NCBI GenBank assembly: GCA_937138475.1
Contig: CAKZPD010000022.1
Coordinates: 1-64,000, forward strand
DNA from: an uncultured Sulfitobacter sp.
GTDB taxonomy: Bacteria; Pseudomonadota; Alphaproteobacteria; Rhodobacterales; Rhodobacteraceae
Direction: 5' to 3'
DNA length: 64,000 nt
Part shown: one piece after another, positions 1 to 9,569 of the stretch
Numbering within the stretch: position 1 is the stretch's first letter
Layout of the letters: every line of letters starts with the position of its first letter
The notes under the pieces: model-generated
What the model was told of the DNA's origin: nothing
Database searches by the model: none
The model's input: the letters and a program-made list of their open reading frames with translations, nothing else
Made by a program: the position numbers and the translations under genes

Positions 1-67
1 CGTAGGGGAATCGAACCCCTCTTTCCAGGTTGAAAACCTGGCGTCCTAACCGATAGACGAACGGGCC
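1..67 (-). tRNA. tRNA-Glu (anticodon TTC), 3' end cut by the window edge
   Basis: Read on the minus strand, this starts with the acceptor arm GGCCCGT at 67-61. A D-arm, a five-base anticodon stem CCAGG/CCTGG and a T-arm with GGTTCGATTCC follow. The seven-base anticodon loop TTTTCAA gives anticodon TTC, so the tRNA carries glutamate. The 3' acceptor strand and any CCA lie to the left of the window. Confidence 0.93.
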
Positions 68-146
68 AGCGCTGCTGAGGGCCTCATTAAGTATATCGGC
101 CACAGGGCGCAAGCGGAAATTTCGAAGTTTCTGCGTTTTTCTGAAA

Positions 147-1886
147 TTAAACTTCGGCGGCATCTTCAAGGCGCAATTGCACGGTTGTGCGCCCTCGAAA
201 GTTGTTAAGTTCCAAGCGTCCAGCCAGATGAAACCGGGCACCGCCATGGCCATCAAGACGTGGTCCAAGCGGGCTGTCAAAGGCCCCAAACGCGATGGCA
301 TCAATGGCCGTGCCCTGGCCATCATCAAAGGCTAGCTTAAGATGGTTGTCGCCAACGCGCTTGGTGTAACGGATGCGCATATCTGGAAAAACAAAGCGCG
401 GGGCAGGGGCGCTGGCTCCAAACGGACCGGCGGCCTCGATTTGCTCGATCAGCTCGACCGTGGCCGCGTCGGGCATCAAGGCGCCGTCCAAACGCAAATC
501 GGCCGGCCCCGCAAGATGGGCATCCTGCCGGGCCATCAATTCGCTAAGCCGGGCCATGGCCGGTTCAATCATCTCTTCGCGCAGGCTCAGGCCGGCGGCC
601 ATCTTGTGCCCGCCACCGGTCAACAACAGCCCTTCGCGCGCCAGCCGCTGAATGGCGGCCCCCAGATCAATTCCCGGCACCGAGCGCCCCGACCCCTTGC
701 CAATACCGTTTTCAATTCCAATGACAATGCTGGGGCGGTTCGACACCTCTTTCAACCGCGAGGCCACGATACCAACGACACCGGGATGCCAACCGGCACC
801 GGCGGTCCAAACCAAGGGGGCATCGAACCCCCTTGATTCGGCTTGGTGCATTGCCGCCGCCCGAACCGAAGCCTCAACATCGCGGCGCTCTGTGTTGAGG
901 GTGTCCAAACGCTCCGCCAAAGCCGCCGCTTCGGCTGGATCGGCGCTGGCCAACAGCCGCGCGCCAAGATCCGCGGCCCCAATTCGCCCCCCCGCGTTTA
1001 CCCGCGGCCCCAAAACAAACCCCAGATGATAACTGCTGGGTGCGCTCTCTAACCGGGCCACATCCGACAGGGCGGCCAGGCCAGGCCGGGCGCGGCGGGC
1101 CATAACCGTTAATCCCTGCCGCACAAACGCCCGATTGACACCAATCAACGGCGCAACATCGGCAACAGTGGCCAGCGCAACCAGATCCAACATCCCGATC
1201 AAATCCGGCCCGGTTTTCCCTGCCTCGCGCAATTGCCGCCCCGCTTCGACCAGCATCAAGAACACCACCCCCGCCGCGCACAAATGGCCCAAAGCGCCGC
1301 TCTCATCCTGGCGATTGGGGTTCACGACAGCCGCGGCCTGGGGCAGAGTTTCTGCCGCCAAATGGTGATCTAAAATGATTACATCGGCGCGTTTGACCGC
1401 CGCGACCGGTTCAAAAGACATCGTGCCACAATCGACGCAAATGATCAGATCATGCGCGGCATCCAGGGCCTCCATTGCGGCGATATTGGGCCCATACCCT
1501 TCCTCAATCCTGTCAGGAACATAAAGGGTCGCGCTGCGCCCCATGTCCCGTAACCAGGATATCAACAGCGCGGCTGAACTGCCGCCATCCACATCGTAAT
1601 CTGCGAATATCGCAATTCGCTCACCGACACGCACGGCTTGCAAAAACCGCTCTGCGGCCGCCTGCATATCCTTCAGCGACCGTGGATCAGGCAACAACTC
1701 TCGCAAAAGCGGCGCCAGAAATCCTGGCACTGCATCCGCCTGGACGTCGCGCCGGGCAAATACCTGGCAAAGCGCCGGCGGCAACTCAAGCTGCTGCGCC
1801 AAAGCCTCTGCCGCGCGCTCGGCGGCGTTATCCGGCCCGACCCAGCGCCGCCCGGTCAAGGACGCCTCAACCCCGAAAAAACTCAC
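147..1886 (-). CDS. recJ: Single-stranded-DNA-specific exonuclease RecJ
   Basis: RecJ degrades single-stranded DNA 5' to 3' in recombination, mismatch repair and rescue of stalled forks. The 579-residue protein has the DHH phosphoesterase signatures: DYDVDG at 96-101, VDCG near 151-154 and DHH at 173-175. A GGGHKMAAG segment follows (DHHA1 domain), then a C-terminal OB-like region, which matches the normal family length. The start is a GTG at 1886, chosen because an AAGGAG ribosome-binding site lies about eight bases upstream. It is the last gene of a hom-glpX-recJ run on the minus strand. A copy of the dispersed 36-bp repeat lies in the 63-bp gap before it. Confidence 0.95.
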   Translation of the reverse strand: MSFFGVEASLTGRRWVGPDNAAERAAEALAQQLELPPALCQVFARRDVQADAVPGFLAPLLRELLPDPRSLKDMQAAAERFLQAVRVGERIAIFADYDVDGGSSAALLISWLRDMGRSATLYVPDRIEEGYGPNIAAMEALDAAHDLIICVDCGTMSFEPVAAVKRADVIILDHHLAAETLPQAAAVVNPNRQDESGALGHLCAAGVVFLMLVEAGRQLREAGKTGPDLIGMLDLVALATVADVAPLIGVNRAFVRQGLTVMARRARPGLAALSDVARLESAPSSYHLGFVLGPRVNAGGRIGAADLGARLLASADPAEAAALAERLDTLNTERRDVEASVRAAAMHQAESRGFDAPLVWTAGAGWHPGVVGIVASRLKEVSNRPSIVIGIENGIGKGSGRSVPGIDLGAAIQRLAREGLLLTGGGHKMAAGLSLREEMIEPAMARLSELMARQDAHLAGPADLRLDGALMPDAATVELIEQIEAAGPFGASAPAPRFVFPDMRIRYTKRVGDNHLKLAFDDGQGTAIDAIAFGAFDSPLGPRLDGHGGARFHLAGRLELNNFRGRTTVQLRLEDAAEV

Positions 1887-1901
1887 GCGCGCGGCTCCTT
1901 G

Positions 1902-1937
1902 CTTCTTTTGTTCTTAAATATCCCCGCCGGAGGCTCC
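1902..1937 (+). repeat. Dispersed intergenic repeat, copy 1
   Basis: This copy reads CTTCTTTTGTTCTTAAATAT, then CCCCGCCGGAGGCTCC. The same string, with few changes, recurs at 16405, 23106 (inverted), 47886 and 48997, with a relative at 44493 (inverted). It lies between glpX and recJ, so it is probably transcribed as the complementary strand. The GCC-GGA-GGC end can form only a short hairpin. The function is unknown. Confidence 0.8.
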
Positions 1938-1949
1938 AACCTTTGCCGC

Positions 1950-2918
1950 TTATACAGCCGCAACCGGTGTGCGATAATTGATCCGCCGCACCGACCCGGT
2001 CTTGGACCGCATGATCAGGGTTTCCGTGGTCATCCAACCAACCTCGCGGCGTACGCCCGGCAAGATCGTGCCGCCCGTGACCCCTGTGGCCGCAAAAATC
2101 ACATCCTCTGTCACCATTTCATCGCGGCTATAAATCTTGTCAAAGTCGCGAATGCCGGCCTTGCTTGCCCGGCCGCGCTCATCATCGTTGCGAAACAGCA
2201 AGCGCCCGAACATCTGCCCGCCCATGCATTTCAACGCCGCGGCGGCCAAAACGCCTTCCGGGGCACCGCCGGCCCCCATATACATATCAATGCCGGTATT
2301 TGGTTCTGCGCAATGCATGACCCCGGCCACATCGCCATCGGTAATCAACCGGATAGACGCCCCGGTCCCGCGCACCAGGCCGATCATCTCTTCATGGCGC
2401 GGGCGCTCCAGGATGCACACGGTGATATCAGACGGCGCACAGCCTTTGGCCTTGGCCAATGCGCGCACCCGTTCATCGGGGGTCATCTCAAGCGACACAA
2501 CCCCATCGGCAAAGCCCGGACCGATGGCCAGCTTGTCCATATAGACATCGGGCGCATGCAGCATCGATCCGCGCGGCCCCATGGCAATCACCGTCAGCGC
2601 ATTTGGCATATCCTTGGCCGTCAGCGTTGTGCCCTCAAGCGGGTCCAGCGCGATATCCACCCCCGGACCGTTCCCCGTGCCGACCTCTTCCCCGATATAC
2701 AGCATCGGGGCTTCGTCGCGCTCGCCTTCTCCGATCACGACCACACCGGCGATATCAAGCAGGTTCAGCTGTTCGCGCATGGCATTGACCGCCGCCTGAT
2801 CCGCGGCCTTTTCGTCGCCGCGACCGATCAGCTTGGCCGAGGCCAAGGCCGCCGCCTCGGACACGCGGGCAAGGCCCAGTGACAGCATACGGTCTTGGAA
2901 TTCTTTGGATGTGGGCAT
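1950..2918 (-). CDS. glpX: Class II fructose-1,6-bisphosphatase GlpX
   Basis: GlpX hydrolyses fructose-1,6-bisphosphate to fructose-6-phosphate in gluconeogenesis, in the cytoplasm and with a divalent metal. The protein shows the class II signatures GEGERDE near 63-69 and DPLEGTT near 92-98, and has the usual length of about 320 residues. An ATG at 2936 is possible. The ATG at 2918 is preferred because AAGGAAA lies seven bases before it, whereas the upstream ATG has no good site. It follows hom at close spacing and precedes recJ; I know this order from Rhodobacteraceae. Many members of this family can also act on sedoheptulose-1,7-bisphosphate, which the sequence cannot decide. Confidence 0.95.
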   Translation of the reverse strand: MPTSKEFQDRMLSLGLARVSEAAALASAKLIGRGDEKAADQAAVNAMREQLNLLDIAGVVVIGEGERDEAPMLYIGEEVGTGNGPGVDIALDPLEGTTLTAKDMPNALTVIAMGPRGSMLHAPDVYMDKLAIGPGFADGVVSLEMTPDERVRALAKAKGCAPSDITVCILERPRHEEMIGLVRGTGASIRLITDGDVAGVMHCAEPNTGIDMYMGAGGAPEGVLAAAALKCMGGQMFGRLLFRNDDERGRASKAGIRDFDKIYSRDEMVTEDVIFAATGVTGGTILPGVRREVGWMTTETLIMRSKTGSVRRINYRTPVAAV

Positions 2919-3014
2919 GGGGATGTTTCCTTGCATTATTGGGCTGTGCCGGTTCAGGCGCGTCTTGGATCAGGGCAAAGGCCGCAGGACAGGCGGTTTT
3001 GACGCCATGCTGCG

Positions 3015-4301
3015 CTAAAGGGATTCGATACGCAAGGCCACGGGCGTGCTGACCAAAACGCCAGTGTCGCGCATCGCTGCCAGGGCCTCGTGCAGGGCGC
3101 TTGCGGCGGTCTTATGGGTCACGATCAGAACCGGGGCTGCTGCATCTTGGTGACCATATTGGCGCATCCGGTCGATTGAAACGCCGGCCTCGCCCAGGGC
3201 CTTGGTGACTTTGGCAAGGGCGCCGGGTTTGTCCTCAAGGGCCATACGCAGATAATAGGGGGCCGGGGCGCCGGCACAGGCCGGGGCGGCGTCTTGCAGG
3301 CTGTGCGCGGGTTGACCGAACACCGGCCCGCGCCAGCCGCGGGCGATATCGCAGATGTCCGACAGGACGGCGCTGGCGGTTGGTCCTTCTCCGGCGCCGG
3401 GGCCACGCAAGACGATCTGGCCAACGCTATCGCCTTCGATCACCACCATGTTTGTCCCGCCCTCCAACTGCGCCAAAGGCGAGGTATCTGGCACCAGGCA
3501 GGGCTGCATCCGCTGCTCAAGCCCGCGCCCGGTCTTTTGCGCCACCCCCAGCAGTTTGATCCGATAGCCCATATCCGCCGCCGCACGAATGTCGTCGATG
3601 CTGATGCAGCCGATGCCTTCAAGGGTAATGCCGTCAAAGTTGACCTTGGTGCCAAAGGCGATTGACGACAAGATCGCCAGCTTATGCGCGGCGTCGATGC
3701 CGCCAACGTCCAGCTCGGGGTCTGCTTCAAGATATCCAAGGGCATCGGCTTCGGCAAAGACCGCCTCATAGCTCAGCCCGGCGCTTTCCATCCGCGTCAG
3801 GATGTAATTGCACGACCCGTTCATCACCCCCATCACGCGGGTGATATCATTGCCGGCCAGCCCTTCGGTCAGGGCTTTGATCACCGGAATACCGCCGGCC
3901 ACGGCCGCTTCGTATCTCAGCAAAACGCCGGTGGCCTCGGCCTGTTCGGCCAGCGCCTGACCATGCATGGCCAACAAGGCCTTATTGGCAGTGACCACAT
4001 GTTTTCCCGCCCCAAGCGCGGCCTCAACGGCGGCTTTGGCGGGGCCATTGTCCCCGCCCATAAGTTCGACGAAAACATCCACATCATCGCGCAGGGCAAG
4101 GGCAACGGGATCGCGCTCCCAGGCATAATTGGACAGGGAAAGACCGCGATCCTTGTCGGGGTCGCGGGCGCAAACGGCAGAAATCACCACCTCGCGCCCG
4201 GTGCGTGCGGCCAGCAATGCCTGATGCTGACGAATGATTTTCACCACCCCAATGCCAACAGTTCCCAATCCGGCGATCCCAAGACGAAGCGGAGCAGACA
4301 T
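3015..4301 (-). CDS. hom: Homoserine dehydrogenase with C-terminal ACT domain
   Basis: The enzyme reduces aspartate semialdehyde to homoserine with NAD(P)H, at the branch leading to threonine and methionine. The N-terminal Rossmann fold shows GLGTVG at 11-16. The family core has the GKHVVTANKALL segment and a GGIPVIKAL stretch. The last 75 or so residues look like an ACT domain, consistent with feedback control by threonine. The length of 428 residues is normal. An AAAGGA site lies about nine bases before the ATG. It heads the hom-glpX-recJ run, and its product feeds MetA, encoded about 34 kb away in this window. Confidence 0.96.
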   Translation of the reverse strand: MSAPLRLGIAGLGTVGIGVVKIIRQHQALLAARTGREVVISAVCARDPDKDRGLSLSNYAWERDPVALALRDDVDVFVELMGGDNGPAKAAVEAALGAGKHVVTANKALLAMHGQALAEQAEATGVLLRYEAAVAGGIPVIKALTEGLAGNDITRVMGVMNGSCNYILTRMESAGLSYEAVFAEADALGYLEADPELDVGGIDAAHKLAILSSIAFGTKVNFDGITLEGIGCISIDDIRAAADMGYRIKLLGVAQKTGRGLEQRMQPCLVPDTSPLAQLEGGTNMVVIEGDSVGQIVLRGPGAGEGPTASAVLSDICDIARGWRGPVFGQPAHSLQDAAPACAGAPAPYYLRMALEDKPGALAKVTKALGEAGVSIDRMRQYGHQDAAAPVLIVTHKTAASALHEALAAMRDTGVLVSTPVALRIESL

Positions 4302-4626
4302 ATGCGGCGGATCCTTTAACCAAAAACGTTTGGCGCGGATGTAACGGGTTCAGGGCCGGCGCGCAATGACGGCTTTGCCTTTTGCATGCCGCTGATGGCT
4401 TGGCGGAATGCAGCTTGGCTGCTCGGGTGCGAAACTGTGCCTTGGCACGGTGCGCGTGCCCGACGTTTGCTGGCCAAACGCCAACCGGGTTTTCGCCCCA
4501 ACCGGCGGCTGACCGATCCGCCTGCCAACCATCCACGCGCCCAAGCCGCCCTGGGCCCAATACGCAGGTGAAATTATTCCCACAGCGGGCTTTGTTTTGA
4601 ACAGCCGTTCAGTTAGACACAGGCCC
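4302..4626. other. 325-bp intergenic region between divergent hom and tetR; no gene found
   Basis: I find no convincing coding frame, RNA gene or rho-independent terminator here. The short open frames in it lack ribosome-binding sites and resemble nothing I know. A small perfect hairpin GTGCC-TT-GGCAC lies near the middle. The right end holds the inverted repeat at 4598-4611. The region must carry the promoters of both hom and the TetR regulator. Confidence 0.6.
4598..4611. promoter_or_regulatory. Candidate TetR operator, TGAAC-N4-GTTCA
   Basis: This is a perfect inverted repeat with five-base arms (TGAAC, spacer AGCC, GTTCA). It ends 15 bases before the ATG of the adjacent TetR-family gene. 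TetR repressors commonly bind such palindromes over their own promoter, so autoregulation is a reasonable inference. The arms are short, so a chance match cannot be excluded. Confidence 0.5.
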
Positions 4627-5214
4627 ATGGCACGCACCACAGGTTCACACTCCGATATCACTGGCCCCCGGCTGCGCCAGGCCGCGCTTGAACTTTTTGC
4701 CGCCCATGGTTTTGCAGCGGTTTCCATGCGCCAGATTGCGGCGCGGGTGGGGGTGCAGGCCGGGGCGCTTTACAACTATACCCCGGACAAGCAGACGCTG
4801 CTGTTCAACCTGATGCAGGATCATATGTTGGAGCTGCTTGACGCTTTCCGCGATGACCCGGACGCGCCGCCGCCCCAGCGGCTGGCGCATTTCGTGCGGT
4901 TTCACATTCAATACCACTTTGATCGCCCGGATGCGGTGTTCATCTCTTACATGGAGCTGCGCAACCTAAGCCCCGAGAATTTCACCGCCATCGAAACCCT
5001 GCGCCGCGCCTATGAGAACAAGCTCGAAGCGATCCTCAGCGCCGGTGTCGCGCGCGGGGATTTTACCGTTCAAGATCCCAAGATCGCCAGCTTTGCAGTG
5101 ATCGCCATGCTGACCGGGGTCAACACATGGTTCAAATCCGGCGGGCGCCTGACGCTTGGCGATGTTCAGGCGCGCTATTGGGATATGGTGCGCAACTGCG
5201 TCGGCGCCGGCTAA
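4627..5214 (+). CDS. TetR/AcrR family transcriptional regulator
   Basis: This is a 195-residue one-domain repressor. The first 50 residues form the TetR helix-turn-helix (AALELFAAHGFAAVSMRQIA followed by GVQAGALYNY). The all-helical C-terminal part (about 60-190) should bind a ligand and dimerise. I chose the ATG at 4627 because a longer reading from a TTG at 4597 would put the palindrome at 4598-4611 inside the gene. The stop overlaps the convergent pirin gene by four bases. The ligand is unknown. Regulators of this type in related bacteria often control acyl-CoA or hydrophobic-compound metabolism, but nothing adjacent proves that here. Confidence 0.85.
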   Translation: MARTTGSHSDITGPRLRQAALELFAAHGFAAVSMRQIAARVGVQAGALYNYTPDKQTLLFNLMQDHMLELLDAFRDDPDAPPPQRLAHFVRFHIQYHFDRPDAVFISYMELRNLSPENFTAIETLRRAYENKLEAILSAGVARGDFTVQDPKIASFAVIAMLTGVNTWFKSGGRLTLGDVQARYWDMVRNCVGAG

Positions 5215-6122
5215 TGCGCCGGCTGGATAAAGGTGCCGTTGTTCAGATCGCGCATCGCCTGGCGTAGCTCGTCGCGGGTGTTCATCACGATCGGCCCATG
5301 CCAGGCAACCGGCTCGTCGATCGGCGCGCCCGAGATCAGCAAGAACCGCGCCCCCTGCGGCCCGGCCTGCACGACGACCTCATCGCCGCTGCCGAAACGG
5401 ATCAAGGTGCGGTCGCCGCTCATGTCGCGGATGTTCAGCTCTTGGCCGGCGACTTCTTTTTCCAACAACACGCCTTGCGGCCCGCTGGCATCGGCAAAGG
5501 CGGCGCTGCCTTCAAAGACATAGGCAAAGGCGCGGCGATAGGTGTCGATCCTAAAGCGCTTCTTGACCCCGGCCGGCACGAAAATATCCAGATACTGCGG
5601 ATCGGCGGCGATCCCGTCGACCGGGCCGCGTTGCCCCCAGAATTCGCCGGTGATCACCTTGACCACCGTGCCGTCATCATCGGTTATCACCGGAATATCG
5701 GCGGCAGTAACGTCTTGATATCGCGGGGTGGTCATCTTCTGGCTGCTGGGCAGATTGCCCCACAGCTGGAACCCGTGCATTTGCCCCGCGGCGTTGCCCT
5801 GCGGCATTTCCTGATGCAAAATGCCGGATCCGGCAGTCATCCATTGCACATCCCCCGCGCCCAACGTGCCGTGATTGCCCAGGGAATCGCCATGCTCAAC
5901 TGTGCCGGCCAGCACATAGGTTATGGTCTCGATCCCGCGATGGGGATGCCAGGGAAACCCCTTGATGAAATCTTCGGGGCGTTCATTGCGAAAATCGTCA
6001 AACAACAAAAAGGGATCCAGTTCGGTGGGATCTTGAAACCCAAAGGCACGGTGCAGCTTGACGCCGGCACCCTCAAGCGTTGGGGTGGCGGGGCGGCTTT
6101 GCAAAACAGGGCGAATGGACAT
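5211..6122 (-). CDS. Pirin family protein (bicupin)
   Basis: Pirins are two-domain cupins that bind a metal. Bacterial members include quercetin 2,3-dioxygenases and proteins that modulate metabolic enzymes. The 303-residue product shows the pirin pattern: FPWHPHRGIETITYVLAG (metal-binding histidines), then EHGDSLGNHGTLGAGDVQWMTAGSGILHQEMP with two further ligands (His and Glu). A second, degenerate cupin domain follows. The ATG at 6122 has AAGGGGA just upstream; an in-frame extension of 49 residues to 6269 looks non-coding. The gene converges on the TetR gene and diverges from the dehydrogenase at 6314. The substrate is not known. Confidence 0.88.
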   Translation of the reverse strand: MSIRPVLQSRPATPTLEGAGVKLHRAFGFQDPTELDPFLLFDDFRNERPEDFIKGFPWHPHRGIETITYVLAGTVEHGDSLGNHGTLGAGDVQWMTAGSGILHQEMPQGNAAGQMHGFQLWGNLPSSQKMTTPRYQDVTAADIPVITDDDGTVVKVITGEFWGQRGPVDGIAADPQYLDIFVPAGVKKRFRIDTYRRAFAYVFEGSAAFADASGPQGVLLEKEVAGQELNIRDMSGDRTLIRFGSGDEVVVQAGPQGARFLLISGAPIDEPVAWHGPIVMNTRDELRQAMRDLNNGTFIQPAH

Positions 6123-6201
6123 GGTGTCCCCTTTCGTTGATGATCTGCACAGAACATAGTTGAACCGTAGCCGCACAGAAATACGAAATATTCCCCATCT
6201 A

Positions 6202-6219
6202 ATGTGCAATATCGCACAT
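6202..6219. promoter_or_regulatory. Candidate operator ATGTGC-N6-GCACAT between divergent genes
   Basis: This inverted repeat has perfect six-base arms (ATGTGC / GCACAT) around AATATC. It lies about 80 bp from the pirin start and 95 bp from the dehydrogenase start. Its position between two divergent oxidative or catabolic genes suggests a shared operator. I cannot assign a regulator; no regulator gene is directly attached. Confidence 0.4.
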
Positions 6220-6313
6220 AGGGCGGCGTTCTTCTGTCCTGCGGTCGCAAACGGACAAGACGGCGCCATGCAGATCGCCGCTTGTAAGGGAAAATATCAA
6301 AAGGGGCTATGGT

Positions 6314-7252
6314 ATGAAGGTTGGATTTATTGGGCTTGGCAATGTCGGTGGCAAGCTGTCTGGATCGCTGCTGCGCAACGGTGTTGACCTGTGGGTGCAT
6401 GATCTAGATGCGACTTTGGTTGACAAAAAGGCCGCGCAGGGGGCCATCAAGGCGGGATCACCGCGCCGGATGATGCAGGCGTGCGATGTGGTTATCACCT
6501 GTTTGCCCAGCCCGGCGGCCTCGGCGCTTGTGCTTGAGGAAATGATGCCCGAGATCGGACCGGGGAAGATCTGGCTTGAGATGTCAACCACCGACGCGGC
6601 CGAGGTCAAGCGTCTGGGCGCCATGGTTATTGCCCAAGGCGGGGCGGCGATTGATTGCCCCGTTTCGGGGGGGTGCCACCGCGCCGATACCGGGAACATC
6701 TCGATATTTGCCGGGTGCGACCGGGCCAGTTTTGAACAAATCCTGCCCCTGCTGACGATCATGGGACGCCGGGTCTTGCATACCGGCGCATTGGGCAGCG
6801 CCAGCGTGCTGAAGGTGATGACCAATTATTTGGCCACCACGCATTTGGTGGCGCTGTGCGAGGCGCTGACCGTCATGAAGGCCGCCGGCATGGATTTGGG
6901 CATTACCTTTGAGGCGATTTCAATGTCTTCGGGCACATCGTTTGTGCATGAAACCGAAAGCCAGCTGATCCTTTCAGGCGCGCGCGATGTTAATTTCACC
7001 ATGGATCTAGTGCAAAAGGATATCGGGCTGTTTCAAAAAATCGCTGACGACACCGGCGTGCCGCTTGAGATATCGCCCAAAGTGATTGAGATCATGACCG
7101 ATGGGCAACGCCGCTATGGCGCGCGCGCGCAATCAGATCGCATCATTGAGCGCCTGGAAGAGGCCACCGGCCTGAATATTTTGGCCGATGGCTTCCCGCA
7201 GGAACTGATTGACGACGAACCCGAGGAACGTGGCTATGAGGTGCGCCGTTAG
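6314..7252 (+). CDS. NAD(P)-dependent oxidoreductase, 3-hydroxyisobutyrate dehydrogenase family
   Basis: This family oxidises beta-hydroxyacids such as 3-hydroxyisobutyrate, tartronate semialdehyde derivatives or 6-phosphogluconate analogues. The N-terminal Rossmann motif is GLGNVG at 7-12. The substrate loop [13 protein letters not shown] matches the family DAPVSGG region. The conserved catalytic lysine is in SVLKVMTNY near residue 167. The length of 312 residues is slightly above the usual 290-300, with an acidic tail. AAGGGG lies seven bases before the ATG. The stop overlaps the convergent serS by four bases. The substrate cannot be assigned from sequence alone. Confidence 0.87.
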   Translation: MKVGFIGLGNVGGKLSGSLLRNGVDLWVHDLDATLVDKKAAQGAIKAGSPRRMMQACDVVITCLPSPAASALVLEEMMPEIGPGKIWLEMSTTDAAEVKRLGAMVIAQGGAAIDCPVSGGCHRADTGNISIFAGCDRASFEQILPLLTIMGRRVLHTGALGSASVLKVMTNYLATTHLVALCEALTVMKAAGMDLGITFEAISMSSGTSFVHETESQLILSGARDVNFTMDLVQKDIGLFQKIADDTGVPLEISPKVIEIMTDGQRRYGARAQSDRIIERLEEATGLNILADGFPQELIDDEPEERGYEVRR

Positions 7253-8541
7253 GCCAGATCGCCCTGCACGGTCAGGGTGGTCTTGCCCCCCAGATAGGGC
7301 GCCAGAACCGCAGGCAGCAGCACCGATCCATCGGCTTGTTGCCCGTTTTCCAGCACGGCGATAAGGCATCGCCCAACCGCCAGACCTGATCCGTTCAGGG
7401 TATGCACGAACTGCGGCTTGCCGCCGTCGGCGGGCTTGAACCGGGCGTTCATGCGCCGGGCTTGAAAATCGCCAGTGGTTGAGACGCTTGATATCTCGCG
7501 ATAGCTGTTTTGACCGGGCAGCCAGGCCTCGATGTCAAAGGTGCGCCGGGCGCCGAACCCCATGTCGCCGGTGCACAAAACCACCGTGCGATATGGCACG
7601 CCCAGACGTTCAAGCAGATCCTCGGCACAGCGCAGCATCCGCTTTTGTTCCGCGTCGCTTTCATCGGGGTGGGTGATTGAAACCATTTCCACCTTTTCAA
7701 ACTGGTGCTGGCGCAGCATGCCGGCAGTGTCGCGCCCGGCCGATCCGGCCTCGGAGCGGAAGCACAAGGTATGGGCGGTCATGCGGCGTGGCAGGCTGGA
7801 TTCGTCCAGCACATCGCCGGCCACGGAATAGGTCAGCGTGACTTCTGATGTGGGAATCAGCCACCACCCGTTGGTGGTCTGATAGCTGTCGTCGCCAAAT
7901 TTGGGCAGTTTATCCGTGCCATACATGGCCTCGTCCCGGACCAGCACGGGGGTCATGTGCTCTTGCAGGCCGTTGTGATCGACATGGGTGTCGACCATGA
8001 ATTGCGCCAGCGCCCGGTGGATGCGGGCCACCGCGCCTTTCAGCATGACAAACCGCGCGCCAGAGATCTTGCCGGCTGTCTCAAAATCCATCGAGGCCGC
8101 AACTGCGGGAATCTCAAAATGCTCTTTGGCTGGAAAGTCAAAGCTGGGCAAATCGCCCCAGCGGTTGATCTCAAGGTTGTCGTTTTCGTCTGCGCCGTCC
8201 GGCACGTCATCGGCGGGCAGATTGGCGATTCGCGCCAGCATGTCGGTCAGGCGGGCATCCAGGTCCTTGGCATCGGCCTGCATTTGGGCCACTTCGGCCT
8301 TTTTCGCGGCAACCAGCGTGCGCAGGCGCTCAAACTCGGCCTCGTCGCCGCTGGCCTTGGCGGCGCCCACCGCCTTAGAGGCCTTGTTTTGTTCGGCCTG
8401 GGCTGTTTCTGCGGCGTTGATCTTGGCGCGGCGGGCCTCATCCAGGGCCAGAATATCGGCGGAAACAGGGGCGTCATTGCGTCGGGCCAAGGCGGCGTCA
8501 AAGGCTGTTGGGTTCTCGCGGATGGCACGAATATCATGCAT
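7249..8541 (-). CDS. serS: Serine-tRNA ligase
   Basis: SerRS charges tRNA-Ser with serine in the cytoplasm. The 430-residue protein has an N-terminal helical hairpin arm (about 25-110, rich in Ala, Glu and Lys) that grips the long variable arm of tRNA-Ser. The class II core follows: motif 2 is in [21 protein letters not shown] and motif 3 in [22 protein letters not shown] lies about seven bases before the ATG. The length and domain order are standard. Confidence 0.97.
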   Translation of the reverse strand: MHDIRAIRENPTAFDAALARRNDAPVSADILALDEARRAKINAAETAQAEQNKASKAVGAAKASGDEAEFERLRTLVAAKKAEVAQMQADAKDLDARLTDMLARIANLPADDVPDGADENDNLEINRWGDLPSFDFPAKEHFEIPAVAASMDFETAGKISGARFVMLKGAVARIHRALAQFMVDTHVDHNGLQEHMTPVLVRDEAMYGTDKLPKFGDDSYQTTNGWWLIPTSEVTLTYSVAGDVLDESSLPRRMTAHTLCFRSEAGSAGRDTAGMLRQHQFEKVEMVSITHPDESDAEQKRMLRCAEDLLERLGVPYRTVVLCTGDMGFGARRTFDIEAWLPGQNSYREISSVSTTGDFQARRMNARFKPADGGKPQFVHTLNGSGLAVGRCLIAVLENGQQADGSVLLPAVLAPYLGGKTTLTVQGDLA

Positions 8542-8590
8542 GGGGCAATCCTAATCGGTCTGTGTGAATCGTCTTGGCCAGCCTTATGGC

Positions 8591-9361
8591 CTAGTTTTGC
8601 ACCGATCGTAACTGTTTCGTTGCGGACCCCTGGGTGGTTTTGTGGCGGGCGCGGGATTTTGCGGCCTCGATCAGCACCCAATCGGGGATGGCCGCTGCCA
8701 ATGACCGCGCCTTGGCCGCGGGGCCAATGGTGGCGGTCACCACGGCCACCACCCGCCAGCCTTGCGGGGTTTGCACAAGAACCGGTGCCCCGGAATTGCC
8801 GCTGATGACCGGGCAATCCAGAATCAGCGTATCGGCCTGGGCGGGATTGGTGCGATTGCAATCAAAACGTCCCGACAAAAGATAGGGCCGAAACCGCGAA
8901 TAACCGACAATGGCAAAGGGCCCGGCTTGCGCGCGCAAGCCGTCGCTGACGGGCAGGGGGGTCAACTGATCGGTGATGATCGGATGATCCAGCCGGATCA
9001 ACGCGATGTCATAGCGAAACTGGCGGTTGCCGCTGACCAGATCATAGGCCGGGTGGCGCATCACCTGGGTTGATTTGGCATGGGCCAAATAGCGATCCAG
9101 CGTCAATCCGGCAACAAAATGCCGGGCCTTGCCGCTGGTCGGATCGCCAACGCAATGGGCCGCCGTCAGCACCAGGTCGGGGGCAATCAACGTGCCTGTG
9201 CAAGACACTTTGACCTTGAAACCTGCCATATTGACCGCGCCAACCGCCCCCCAATCGCCGCGCTGGGTCTTGTTCAACAGCGGCAGCATATCCCCGCCCA
9301 TGGCCGCGCCGGCCATCAAGATCACCATCGCAAAAGACGTTTTGACGCTGTTCCATCCCAT
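8591..9361 (-). CDS. Exported trypsin-like serine protease
   Basis: The 256-residue product begins with a signal-like hydrophobic stretch (about residues 8-22). It carries a complete chymotrypsin-fold triad: His69 in LTAAHC, Asp118 in YDIALIRLD and Ser190 in SGNSGAP. Paired cysteines suggest a disulfide-bonded periplasmic or secreted enzyme. I took the ATG at 9361 because it places the signal peptide at the N-terminus; a 23-residue extension to 9430 would bury it. The substrate is unknown. It lies downstream of nothing obvious and reads toward serS. Confidence 0.85.
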   Translation of the reverse strand: MGWNSVKTSFAMVILMAGAAMGGDMLPLLNKTQRGDWGAVGAVNMAGFKVKVSCTGTLIAPDLVLTAAHCVGDPTSGKARHFVAGLTLDRYLAHAKSTQVMRHPAYDLVSGNRQFRYDIALIRLDHPIITDQLTPLPVSDGLRAQAGPFAIVGYSRFRPYLLSGRFDCNRTNPAQADTLILDCPVISGNSGAPVLVQTPQGWRVVAVVTATIGPAAKARSLAAAIPDWVLIEAAKSRARHKTTQGSATKQLRSVQN

Positions 9362-9569
9362 TGCACAGCCCACCCTGTTGCCCTTGCCGACCGCTTGGAC
9401 GATCTTGCGCGATTTGCCTGGGCAAGCCAAATCACATGCTTGGGGGGATGTTTCGCCTGGATCGGGTCACAGCGCCTTGCAAACCCGCACGTCTGACCCT
9501 AGGTTCTGCCGAACTTCGCGGCGGCACCCGAATGCGGTGGCGCCAGACAGACACAAAGGACACACTCTC

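Noticed and set aside
4597-4626. TTG start giving a longer TetR protein
   Set aside because: It would put the palindrome at 4598-4611 inside the gene; no Shine-Dalgarno site is visible for it, and the shorter ATG start gives a normal TetR N-terminus.
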